From Lachnospiraceae bacterium (GTDB taxonomy: Bacteria > Bacillota > Clostridia > Lachnospirales > Lachnospiraceae): DNA of 54,673 nucleotides. This document shows, in pieces, positions 1 through 7,789 of this stretch. Made by a program: the position numbers and the translations under genes. Every line of letters starts with the position of its first letter. Positions within the stretch are counted from its first letter, which is position 1. The notes below the pieces were generated by a model, which was given only the letters and a program-made list of their open reading frames with translations, was not told where the DNA came from and did no database searches. The stretch lies in NCBI GenBank assembly GCA_017539565.1, contig JAFYCS010000097.1:1-54673 (forward strand). Direction: 5' to 3'.

Positions 1-152
1 ATCTTTGCGGTATCACCCTTTGACAGGTCTATCCATGGACGGCGTCCGAACTCAAATACCTGCGGTGCCCCGGTCACGCATTTTTTCTCGTGTCTGCATT
101 TATCTGAATCCCAGAATACTGTTATATCTTCGGTTTCATACAGTCTGTGCAT
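1..152 (-). CDS. Divergent 4Fe-4S mono-cluster protein (YjdI/Fer4_19-like), 3' end outside window
   Basis: Translating the minus strand from the ATG at 150-152 gives 50 residues running off the left edge. The product begins MHRLYETEDITVFWD and continues with DKCRHEKKC and a PWIDL motif. This pattern (I-V-W-D, two spaced Cys residues, then RPWID) is what I know from the small YjdI-type iron-sulfur family (Fer4_19), which is thought to bind a 4Fe-4S cluster in the cytoplasm; the electron partner is unknown. AGGAGA lies about 8 bases before the ATG, and a promoter with a 17-bp spacer lies at 181-209. The last part of the gene, with any further Cys, is not visible, so the function is inferred from the N-terminal half only. 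Confidence 0.7.
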   Translation of the reverse strand, partial: MHRLYETEDITVFWDSDKCRHEKKCVTGAPQVFEFGRRPWIDLSKGDTAK

Positions 153-180
153 ATGCTTCTCTCCTATGCAGATTTTTTTC

Positions 181-209
181 ATCATAGCACAAATCCGCCC
201 GATGGACAA
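181..209 (-). promoter_or_regulatory. Sigma-A-type promoter for the 4Fe-4S protein gene
   Basis: Read on the minus strand, a -35 TTGTCC (204-209) and a -10 TATGAT (181-186) are separated by exactly 17 bp. The start codon follows about 30 bases downstream with a good ribosome binding site. Confidence 0.6.
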
Positions 210-263
210 ACGCTCTCCGATATATTATCATGTTTCTGTCCTGAATTTAGGAGGGGATCTGGT

Positions 264-468
264 ATGAAACTGAATTTTAAACAAAGAAGCTCTTTGACCC
301 ACTTTTGCTTTTGTAGGAAACGCCCTAATGGCAAAGATCTACGCTAAAGCAGGTATGCCTCAAAAAGCCCTTGAATATATCACCGCAGTGGAAAACCTGC
401 CTAAAAAAACCGCTTTACAATCACAGGCGGCACAATATCTTCGTAACAAGCTACCACGCACACAATGA
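264..468 (+). pseudogene. Small decayed ORF, possible frameshifted remnant
   Basis: AGGAGGGG at 249-256 precedes an ATG at 264, whose frame stops after 27 codons. In another frame an open stretch runs from a TGA at 295-297 to a TGA at 466-468 and encodes a helical, plausibly real C-terminus (MAKIYAKAGMPQKALEYI and onward, from ATG 328). The good ribosome binding site belongs to one frame and the protein-like sequence to the other, which suggests a gene broken by a frameshift. The family is not recognised; the segment is TPR-like in composition, but too short to call. The rest of the 153-474 gap holds only the promoter at 181-209 and nothing else I can identify. Confidence 0.3.
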
Positions 469-474
469 TGCATC

Positions 475-3400
475 TCATAAGATCACACTCTTTATCTGTC
501 CAACCAGCTCTTTGGCCGCTTCCATATCATACTGGTCTACTGCGTATCTGAGTTTTTCCAAAAGCTCCTGCACCGAAGGCTCATAGCTGTACTCATCTAT
601 CTTCTTAAAGATATCTTCGGCCTCATTAACATCGTATTCGTCTACAACCTTGTCCATACTCTCAATATGTGTAAGTAACACCGCATTATCACCTGCCGGC
701 CGCTCCCCTTCATCTTCGGGGATCAGCTCCTTGAGCTTGTCCTTATAGGAACACCACTGCGAAATAAATACATCATGAAGCTTTTCTATAACGGTATCAT
801 CTCCTTCAGCTGCTGCCTTTTCCAATGTCGCTGCCATACCGGCTAATGGCACGATACCGATTATCGCAGCAGAACTCTTCATGGAATGCACCTTTATCCT
901 GTATGCATTCAGATCTTCTCTCATGCCGTTCAGCATATCAGCCGAAATATCGATACTGTTGTAGAAATCCCTGATGGTGTCCATAAGGAATTCATGATCG
1001 GGCAGGTGCAGCTTTGCATAATCCCAGTCAAGGCCGGAGATGGTCGGGTATTCATACTCTTCCTCATCTTCTTTATCCGTGACTGTTTCAAATGAATGCG
1101 AAGGTTCAGCTGCGGATTCCGTATACGGCTTTATCATATCCTCCGGCAGCTTTTCCTTGATGGCCTGCTCCAGTTTTTCTGATACTATGGGCTTGGCGAT
1201 AAAGCCGTCAAAGCCTTCCGAAAGATACTGTTCTTTTACTCCCGACAGAGCATTTGCCGTCAGCATATAAATGGGGATCTTGTCATAACCTTCGATCTTC
1301 CTCATGTGATGCAGTGTCTCCACGCCATCCATCCCCGGCATCATATGATCCAGAAATACCATATCAAAGCGCGTTTCCTCTGCCAGCTTAAGGGACTCCG
1401 CTCCGCTTGCCGCTTCACTCACCTGCATATTGAGATGTTTGATAAGGCTCTTAAATACTCTTAAGTTTAATGCATTGTCATCAACTACCAGTACCTTTGC
1501 ATCAGGTGCCGTAAAGCTTCCGCGGAATCTGATATCATCATCACCTGCCCCGCGTTCTATACTTCCCATCGGAGTGTGATCGACTATCTTCTGCTTTATA
1601 TCAAAATAGAACTTTGATCCCTTTCCGTAGGTACTCTCAACCTTAAGCTCACTTCCCATCAGCTTAAGCAGCTGAACGGTAATGTTCATTCCCAGGCCCG
1701 TACCTTCTATGTTACGGTTGCGTCCTTCTTCGATACGCTGATATGCTTCAAACAGTTTGGGGATATCCTCTTCCTTTATGCCTATACCCGTATCCTCAAC
1801 TTCTATATGAAGGTTCAGTTCTTCGCCTTCCGCGCTGCCTGAAACACGCAGCGTCACGCCGCCCTCATGGGTATACTTGACTGCATTGGTAAGTATATTG
1901 GTCACTATCTGCCGCAGTCGTACGTCATCTCCGAAAAGCACTGCCGGCAGGCTCTCATCAGCCTCTGCCTTCAGCAGTAGATCTTTATCCTGTGCCTTAC
2001 GGCTTATCATATTTACAAGGCTGCGTATAAGCTCCCTCAATTCGTATTCTACGGGTACCAGCTCCATCTTGCCCGATTCGATCTTTGAGGAATCCAGGAT
2101 ATCATTGATAAGAGCCAGAAGGGTGTTACCGGCTGAATATATATCTTCCGCGTACTCCCGGATCTCTTTTTCATTACTCTCCCTGAGTATCATCTCATCC
2201 ATACCCAGAACGGCATTTATAGGGGTGCGGATCTCGTGGGACATATTGGCCAGGAAACGGCTCTTGGCCTTGTTCGCATATTCCGCTTCTTCCTTCGCCT
2301 CACGTATCTGATCATACTGGCGGTTGATAACAGCCATATTTCCCATCTTAGCGATCATCCATGCCAGGAATGCAACGAGCATCGTTCCCACAAACACCAG
2401 ATAAAGCTTGTAATAACCCATCTCATAAAGCTCTGCGTCTTTATGCAGATAGAAAACCTTCTCCTTCTTTACGACGCCGCTCAGCTCATCCAGCACTTTG
2501 ATGCTTAAGCTGTAATCACCGTGAGGCAGGTTGTTGTAATACAGATCAGGCAGCTCACTCTGATGGAACAAAAGCGGCCTTGTATCAACGCCTTCGAGTT
2601 CGATTGCCAAAAGCGGATCGGATACCGCATAGTTTAATACCGCAGGCTGTATCTGTATCCTGCCTTTGCCTGAAGGTATCTGATATACGCCGTTTTCTTC
2701 AATGACAGCCTGCTCGCCTTCTTTTACGGAAGACAGCCTTATATCGTAATTATCGTTGAGGGTATTAAAGTTTTTTGTGTCAACGCTCCGCACTCCGTCT
2801 GCGCAGCACAGATAAAGCACATCCCCGAAAACGGCACTGTGCGCATTGGCAGTTAAAGATGCATTGAATCCCCGGTTCCTGTTAAGAAGTACATACTGAT
2901 ACTCCTCATCTCCCAGCAGATCCGAAAGGTTCACAACGTATATGCCGGCACTCGAGCTTACCCATGCAACTCCCGCTTTCGTGATATAAACATCGTAAAC
3001 GTTATTATAAGGGAAGTTCTCAAGACGCCTTACTTCAAAGCGCTCATTCAGGTAATACAGGCCGTTACTGGTAACAACGATAAATCCGCCCCCGGCAGGT
3101 ACGATACGCATCACGACCTGTGAAAGAAGACCTTCATCACTGCCGATATGGCCTGTAACCGATCCGCCGGAAATACGGTATATACCGCCACCGTCAGTAC
3201 CTGTAAGGATGCTTCCGTCTTCACACTCCACAGCGCAAAGCACCTGGGGGACCTCAAGTCCCTGCTCCGTACCTATACTGCCAACAGGCTTATAATCCTT
3301 AAAAAGATCTATACCGTCCGTAGATGCTGCCATTACTGTACCGTCCGAAAGCTCGAGACAGAAGCGGTATCTGCTTCCTAAAAGCCCGTCTGTCTTTTCA

Positions 3401-5196
3401 TTGAACGAGACGATATTTCCCAGCATATCCATTCCCATCAGGCCTTCCTGGGCATAGGTGGATATCCAGAGATGCCAGTGGCTGTCCCTGTAAAGATGCC
3501 TTATCCTTATCCCCTCAAGCCGCTCAGTCAGTGAATTCTCTACTTTTTTTCCTGTTTTCAGATCTATGATATGAAGACCGGTATCTGTACCGATATATAG
3601 ATTTCCCTGATCCGCCAACAGTGCATTTGCCGCAGAAAGCTGAATCCCGGCGGCAAGTGCCGGATCCGTAAAGGATGAAGGGCTCATCTTAAGTATGCCC
3701 TGCTGCGAAGATGTAAACCACAGATTACCCTGATCATCTGTGATGGCATCGGTAACAGCGGCATCAAAGCCCTCCTTGCTCAGATTCTCTACGTTATTAT
3801 ATCTGTCTATCAGGAACAGCCCTCTGGTTGCAGCCACCAGATATCCGTGTGCCTCTTCCGACCAGGCGATATGATTCACGTAATTAAGATCCTCGACGCT
3901 GAATCTGCCTCTCTCACTGAGTACTCCATCCGGGCTTATACTGTAGTGGTAAAGCATATCGGCTGAAGTTCCTGCCAGCACTTCTCCGTCAGGTGTGGCC
4001 GCTATCGCTGTGTAGCTGTATGAATCATCACTCTTTTTTGTGCAGACGACTTTTCCTTCCTTCATAACAAAGATAAGGCCGTTTTTTGTCACACCGGCGA
4101 TACAGCCGTCTCCCATATTCTTTAAGGAATATATGCAGCGCAGATCCGTTTCATCCGTAAACACCTTTATCTGTCCGTTATAAATACGGCACAGCTCCTT
4201 AGTGGTGCTGACATAAATACCGCCCTCATCATCTTCGCAGATCGACCTTATGGAATCAGCCGCCAGACCTTCGTTAACCGTATAGAAATCCACCTGTGCG
4301 GTATTTGTATCATAGCAGGCCACGCCGCTGTCGTTTGTTCCTATCCAAAGCCTGCCCGAATGATCTTCAAAAAGGTAGATAACATTATTTATGCGTTTGT
4401 CCGGCTGTATCTGTGAAAAGCTCCGGCCGTCATAACGGTAAAGCCCCGAATATGCTCCGGCCCAGATATATCCGTCGGCTGTCTGGGCTATGGTATTTAT
4501 CTCCGCAGAGGTAAGACCGCTGTCCTCCCCGTATACCACCGTACTGTGATCAGCTTTTATACTGCCTGCAGCCATAGTCTTTAAAGGCATCATAGCCCCC
4601 GTGACCATGGTAATGAGCACTATAGAAGTTACGATCTGCTTTTTATCTTTTATCTTACGTGCGCACCAGAGGATCAGCATCGTTACAAGTATGCAGATTG
4701 CCTTATCCGGCATGTTGACCAGGAGACAGCCTGCCAGACAGCGGAATGCCGCAAAGTTCACATTCTCCGCCAGCATATCCACCAGTGCATCCCCCCAGAC
4801 ATTACCGGTATATCCGTCATTAAAATACATATTGAGGGGTGTGCAGACCACACTCATGACAAAGCCGGCAAAAAGTGCCGTAGCTATAACCGAAAAAGAA
4901 TCTATCTTGCGGTCCCGTGGGAAGAATACTCCCACTGCCAGACCTCCGCATATGCTGACTATCGCAAAAGGAAGCATCCCGGGCGAGAAGAGTTCCATTA
5001 CCACATTCATAAGCGCACCTGAGACCGCACCTGCCACAGGTCCCAGTGTCACTGCAGATATGAATGTCCCGATGGAATCCAGCCACCACGGCAGATTGAG
5101 CTTACTTGCAAACATCCCGCCCACGATGTTGATCAGAGTCCCAAGAAGTATCAGGGCTATACTGCCCGCATTTATCTTAAATAACCATTTTTTCAT
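475..5196 (-). CDS. Hybrid sensor histidine kinase: ECF-S-like membrane domain + two-component propeller + HisKA/HATPase + receiver + Hpt
   Basis: A 1573-residue membrane sensor. Residues 1-210 are about six hydrophobic segments with a Gly-rich motif (DSIGTFISAVTLGPVAGAVS) that resembles ECF-transporter substrate-binding S components. Residues ~215-830 are repeated two-component-propeller blades (G-x-L/I-W-x-G/S-T). A Y_Y_Y-like beta domain follows, then one membrane helix (~930-952). The HisKA box FLANMSHEIRTP has its phospho-His near residue 986, and the ATPase shows NAVKY, DTGIGI and GTGLGM. The receiver FLDHMMPG has its Asp near 1283 and a K in AKPI. The Hpt domain HSMKSSA has its His near 1436. 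All relay residues are present. I chose ATG 5196 (MKKWLF): the longer reading frame to 5328 starts at a TTG, overlaps the purB leader and adds non-family sequence. No strong ribosome binding site is visible. No response regulator is adjacent. Confidence 0.88.
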   Translation of the reverse strand: MKKWLFKINAGSIALILLGTLINIVGGMFASKLNLPWWLDSIGTFISAVTLGPVAGAVSGALMNVVMELFSPGMLPFAIVSICGGLAVGVFFPRDRKIDSFSVIATALFAGFVMSVVCTPLNMYFNDGYTGNVWGDALVDMLAENVNFAAFRCLAGCLLVNMPDKAICILVTMLILWCARKIKDKKQIVTSIVLITMVTGAMMPLKTMAAGSIKADHSTVVYGEDSGLTSAEINTIAQTADGYIWAGAYSGLYRYDGRSFSQIQPDKRINNVIYLFEDHSGRLWIGTNDSGVACYDTNTAQVDFYTVNEGLAADSIRSICEDDEGGIYVSTTKELCRIYNGQIKVFTDETDLRCIYSLKNMGDGCIAGVTKNGLIFVMKEGKVVCTKKSDDSYSYTAIAATPDGEVLAGTSADMLYHYSISPDGVLSERGRFSVEDLNYVNHIAWSEEAHGYLVAATRGLFLIDRYNNVENLSKEGFDAAVTDAITDDQGNLWFTSSQQGILKMSPSSFTDPALAAGIQLSAANALLADQGNLYIGTDTGLHIIDLKTGKKVENSLTERLEGIRIRHLYRDSHWHLWISTYAQEGLMGMDMLGNIVSFNEKTDGLLGSRYRFCLELSDGTVMAASTDGIDLFKDYKPVGSIGTEQGLEVPQVLCAVECEDGSILTGTDGGGIYRISGGSVTGHIGSDEGLLSQVVMRIVPAGGGFIVVTSNGLYYLNERFEVRRLENFPYNNVYDVYITKAGVAWVSSSAGIYVVNLSDLLGDEEYQYVLLNRNRGFNASLTANAHSAVFGDVLYLCCADGVRSVDTKNFNTLNDNYDIRLSSVKEGEQAVIEENGVYQIPSGKGRIQIQPAVLNYAVSDPLLAIELEGVDTRPLLFHQSELPDLYYNNLPHGDYSLSIKVLDELSGVVKKEKVFYLHKDAELYEMGYYKLYLVFVGTMLVAFLAWMIAKMGNMAVINRQYDQIREAKEEAEYANKAKSRFLANMSHEIRTPINAVLGMDEMILRESNEKEIREYAEDIYSAGNTLLALINDILDSSKIESGKMELVPVEYELRELIRSLVNMISRKAQDKDLLLKAEADESLPAVLFGDDVRLRQIVTNILTNAVKYTHEGGVTLRVSGSAEGEELNLHIEVEDTGIGIKEEDIPKLFEAYQRIEEGRNRNIEGTGLGMNITVQLLKLMGSELKVESTYGKGSKFYFDIKQKIVDHTPMGSIERGAGDDDIRFRGSFTAPDAKVLVVDDNALNLRVFKSLIKHLNMQVSEAASGAESLKLAEETRFDMVFLDHMMPGMDGVETLHHMRKIEGYDKIPIYMLTANALSGVKEQYLSEGFDGFIAKPIVSEKLEQAIKEKLPEDMIKPYTESAAEPSHSFETVTDKEDEEEYEYPTISGLDWDYAKLHLPDHEFLMDTIRDFYNSIDISADMLNGMREDLNAYRIKVHSMKSSAAIIGIVPLAGMAATLEKAAAEGDDTVIEKLHDVFISQWCSYKDKLKELIPEDEGERPAGDNAVLLTHIESMDKVVDEYDVNEAEDIFKKIDEYSYEPSVQELLEKLRYAVDQYDMEAAKELVGQIKSVIL

Positions 5197-5253
5197 AATC
5201 TTGATGATATCACAAACATACATGGTCTTCCATATGCAAAAACGAAAAAGCAT

Positions 5254-5282
5254 TTGAACAAAAGATGGTAATATACTATAAT
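5254..5282 (+). promoter_or_regulatory. Promoter of purB
   Basis: -35 TTGAAC (5254-5259), a 17-bp spacer and a perfect -10 TATAAT (5277-5282), about 40 bases before the purB start. It lies in the 132-bp divergent gap between purB and the hybrid kinase. Confidence 0.75.
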
Positions 5283-5328
5283 ATCGCCTGGACACCGTTT
5301 CTAAATAACCGATCAGGAGGATGAACAA

Positions 5329-6765
5329 ATGCCTACAGACATTTATACCAGTCCCTTATCCGAGCGCTATGCCGGTAAGGATATGCAGTACGTTTTCTCA
5401 CAGGATATGAAGTTCAAGACCTGGCGCAGGCTCTGGATCGCACTTGCCGAAACAGAGATGGAGCTGGGCCTTGAGCAGATCACGCCTGAGATGATAGAGG
5501 AGCTTAAAGCTCATAAAGATGACATCAACTATGATGTGGCCAGAGCCCGCGAAAAGGAAGTACGCCACGATGTTATGAGCCATGTTTATGCATATGGCCA
5601 GCAGTGCCCTACCGCAAAAGGTATCATCCATCTGGGTGCTACTTCCTGCTACGTAGGCGATAACACCGACATCATCGTGATGAAGGAAGCACTTAAGCTT
5701 ATAAAGAAGAAGCTGGTCTGCGTTATCGATGAACTTGCAAAGTTCGCAAAGGAATATAAGGATCTGCCTACACTTGCATTCACACATTTCCAGCCCGCAC
5801 AGCCCACTACCGTCGGCAAGCGCGCCACCCTGTGGATCAACGAGTTCATGATGGATCTGGAAGATCTGGACTACATCTCCGGAAGCTTAAAGCTGCTTGG
5901 TTCAAAGGGAACCACCGGAACACAGGCAAGCTTCCTTGAGCTGTTCAACGGCGACAATGAGACCATTGACAAGATCGATCCCATGATCGCAGAGAAGATG
6001 GGCTTTGATGCATGCTATCCCGTTTCGGGCCAGACCTATTCACGTAAGGTAGATACCCGCGTGCTCAACATACTTGCCGGCATCGCTGCTTCCGCTCACA
6101 AGATGAGCAACGACATCCGTCTGCTGCAGCATCTTAAGGAAGTTGAAGAGCCCTTCGAAAAGTCACAGATCGGTTCATCTGCTATGGCTTACAAGCGTAA
6201 TCCCATGAGAAGTGAGCGTATCGCTTCACTCTCACGTTATGTTATAATCGACGCTCTCAACCCTGCCATCACTTCGGCTACACAGTGGTTTGAGCGTACT
6301 CTGGACGATTCCGCAAACAAGCGTATCTCCATCGCCGAAGCATTCCTTGCTACGGACGGTATCCTGGAGCTGTGCCTTAATGTTGTTGACGGCCTTGTTG
6401 TTAACGATAAGGTCATCACAAAGCGCCTGCTCTCCGAGCTGCCCTTCATGGCAACCGAAAATATCATGATGGATGCGGTAAAGGAAGGCGGCGACCGTCA
6501 GGAGCTGCATGAGGAGATCCGTGTTATGTCCATGGAAGCCGGAAAGCATGTTAAGAAGGACGGTCTGGACAATGACCTGCTGGATCTGATCGCAGCCAAT
6601 CCGAAGTTCAATACCACCAAAGAAGCTCTGGAAGCAAAGATGAATCCCGCCGATTATGTAGGCCGCTCCCCCAGACAGGTGGAAGTATACTTAAGAGATT
6701 TTGTACAGCCTGTGTTGGATAAAAATAAAGACCTGCTTGGTGCGAAGGGTGAGGTTAACGTGTAA
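5329..6765 (+). CDS. purB: Adenylosuccinate lyase
   Basis: A 478-residue cytosolic enzyme of purine biosynthesis. It releases fumarate from SAICAR to give AICAR, and from adenylosuccinate to give AMP. The fumarase/aspartase superfamily signature is clear: GSSAMAYKRNPMRSERI near residue 282, with the earlier THFQPAQPTTVGKR and GTTGTQASF segments that build the active site. The length matches the ~475-residue PurB form of Clostridia. AGGAGG lies 8 bases before the ATG. purC, whose product feeds the same two-step stage of the pathway, lies immediately downstream in the opposite direction, so the two genes are neighbours in function but are transcribed convergently. Confidence 0.97.
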   Translation: MPTDIYTSPLSERYAGKDMQYVFSQDMKFKTWRRLWIALAETEMELGLEQITPEMIEELKAHKDDINYDVARAREKEVRHDVMSHVYAYGQQCPTAKGIIHLGATSCYVGDNTDIIVMKEALKLIKKKLVCVIDELAKFAKEYKDLPTLAFTHFQPAQPTTVGKRATLWINEFMMDLEDLDYISGSLKLLGSKGTTGTQASFLELFNGDNETIDKIDPMIAEKMGFDACYPVSGQTYSRKVDTRVLNILAGIAASAHKMSNDIRLLQHLKEVEEPFEKSQIGSSAMAYKRNPMRSERIASLSRYVIIDALNPAITSATQWFERTLDDSANKRISIAEAFLATDGILELCLNVVDGLVVNDKVITKRLLSELPFMATENIMMDAVKEGGDRQELHEEIRVMSMEAGKHVKKDGLDNDLLDLIAANPKFNTTKEALEAKMNPADYVGRSPRQVEVYLRDFVQPVLDKNKDLLGAKGEVNV

Positions 6766-6768
6766 GAA

Positions 6769-6841
6769 AAGATCCTTCGCTTCGCTCAGGATGACATGAC
6801 TGTTCACTCAGGATGACATGCATTTTGCTCAGGATGACATG
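6769..6841 (+). repeat. Dispersed GATCCTTCG...CAGGATGACA repeat with a threefold CAGGATGACATG array
   Basis: The first unit (6769-6798) is AAGATCCTTCGCTTCGCTCAGG plus ATGACATG. The tail (C)TCAGGATGACATG then recurs at about 6807-6820 and 6828-6841, giving three copies spaced about 22 bases. Related units occur at 7750-7784, 18611-18638 (inverted) and 32913-32946, always between genes. The half-units GATCCT and AGGATG can pair as a short hairpin. Confidence 0.7.
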
Positions 6842-6843
6842 AT

Positions 6844-6870
6844 AAAGCCCCCGGATTTCCGGGGGCTTTT
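6844..6870. terminator. Bidirectional intrinsic terminator between purB and purC
   Basis: AAAGCCCCCGG and CCGGGGGCTTTT form an 11-bp GC-rich stem around an ATTT loop. There are A residues before and T residues after, so it works in both directions. It sits between two convergent genes and ends five bases from the purC stop. Confidence 0.9.
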
Positions 6871-6874
6871 GAAA

Positions 6875-7732
6875 TTAAAGATCTTTGCCGGTCAGCAGTT
6901 TGTATGCCTGCAGGTATTTCTCAATGGTCTTGTCCACGATATCCTGGGGCAGCTTCCAGTCATGCTCGTTACTCTTGAGCCAGTCACGTGCGAACTGCTT
7001 ATCAAAGGAAGGCTGTGACTTGCCGGGCTCATATCCCTCAAGAGGCCAGAAACGAGAACTGTCGGGTGTCAGCATCTCGTCACCCAGCACCATCTCACCG
7101 TTCTCATCAAGACCGAACTCAAACTTGGTATCGGCGATTATGATGCCCTTGCTGCGTGCGTAGTCTGCGCACTTTACATACAGGGCCAGGGTGTAATCGC
7201 GGAGTTTCTTTGCGTATTCCTCGCCCTTTCCGGGGAACTCTTTTTCAAGTACTTCTATGGATCTCTCATAGGAGATGTTCTCATCATGATCGCCTATCTC
7301 AGCCTTTGTACTGGGAGTATAAATAGGCTCAGGCAGCTTCTCCGATTCCTTAAGGCCTTCGGGAAGCTTGATCCCGCATACAGTGCCGTCCTTCTGATAG
7401 CTTGCCCAGCCGCTGCCGGTGATGTATCCGCGAACGATGCACTCTATAGGCAGCATGGTAAGCTTCTTGCACATCATGCTGTTGCCGGTAAACTCGGGCT
7501 TTCTGAAATACTCGGGCATATCATTGACATCGGTGGATATCATATGATTCTTTACGATATCACCGGTCATATCAAACCAGAACTTGGACATCTGGGTAAG
7601 GACGGTGCCCTTCTTCTCGATGATGTTCTTGAGGATCACGTCAAAGCAGCTGATCCTGTCCGTTGCCACCATGATAAGGCTGTCGCCGTTATCATAGATC
7701 TCTCTTACTTTACCTTCTTTGATGGGTTTCAT
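6875..7732 (-). CDS. purC: Phosphoribosylaminoimidazole-succinocarboxamide synthase (SAICAR synthetase)
   Basis: A 285-residue cytosolic ATP-dependent ligase joining CAIR and aspartate to make SAICAR, the substrate of PurB next door. Recognisable segments: EGKVREIYDNGDSLIMVATD (the N-terminal nucleotide-binding part), SCFDVIL, the ECIVRGYITGSGW signature, PEPIYTPSTKAE and IIIADTKFEFGLD. The protein belongs to the longer (~285-300 residue) PurC form rather than the ~236-residue form of Bacillus. AAAGGAGG lies 8 bases before the ATG. The upstream gap carries a copy of the dispersed repeat, and no clear promoter was seen there. Confidence 0.96.
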   Translation of the reverse strand: MKPIKEGKVREIYDNGDSLIMVATDRISCFDVILKNIIEKKGTVLTQMSKFWFDMTGDIVKNHMISTDVNDMPEYFRKPEFTGNSMMCKKLTMLPIECIVRGYITGSGWASYQKDGTVCGIKLPEGLKESEKLPEPIYTPSTKAEIGDHDENISYERSIEVLEKEFPGKGEEYAKKLRDYTLALYVKCADYARSKGIIIADTKFEFGLDENGEMVLGDEMLTPDSSRFWPLEGYEPGKSQPSFDKQFARDWLKSNEHDWKLPQDIVDKTIEKYLQAYKLLTGKDL

Positions 7733-7749
7733 ATTCTTCCTCCTTTATT

Positions 7750-7784
7750 AAGATCCTTCGTCGCTGTGCTCCTCAGGATGACAT
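7750..7784 (+). repeat. Dispersed GATCCTTCG...CAGGATGACA repeat, copy 2
   Basis: AAGATCCTTCG, a variable centre, then CCTCAGGATGACATC. It lies in the 57-bp gap between the coiled-coil membrane protein gene and purC, just upstream of the purC ribosome binding site, so it is probably transcribed. Confidence 0.7.
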
Positions 7785-7789
7785 CACAA

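Noticed and set aside
4601-5257. 218-codon plus-strand open frame opposite the kinase N-terminus
   Set aside because: No ribosome binding site, rare composition, and it mirrors the codons of the kinase gene on the other strand.
5197-5328. N-terminal extension of the large hybrid kinase (44 more residues)
   Set aside because: It begins at a TTG, overlaps the purB promoter and leader, and adds sequence unlike the membrane domain that starts cleanly at MKKWLF.
6769-6841. Triple CAGGATGACATG units as a minimal CRISPR or origin iterons
   Set aside because: Spacers are only ~8-10 bases and related units are dispersed singly elsewhere. No cas or replication gene is nearby.
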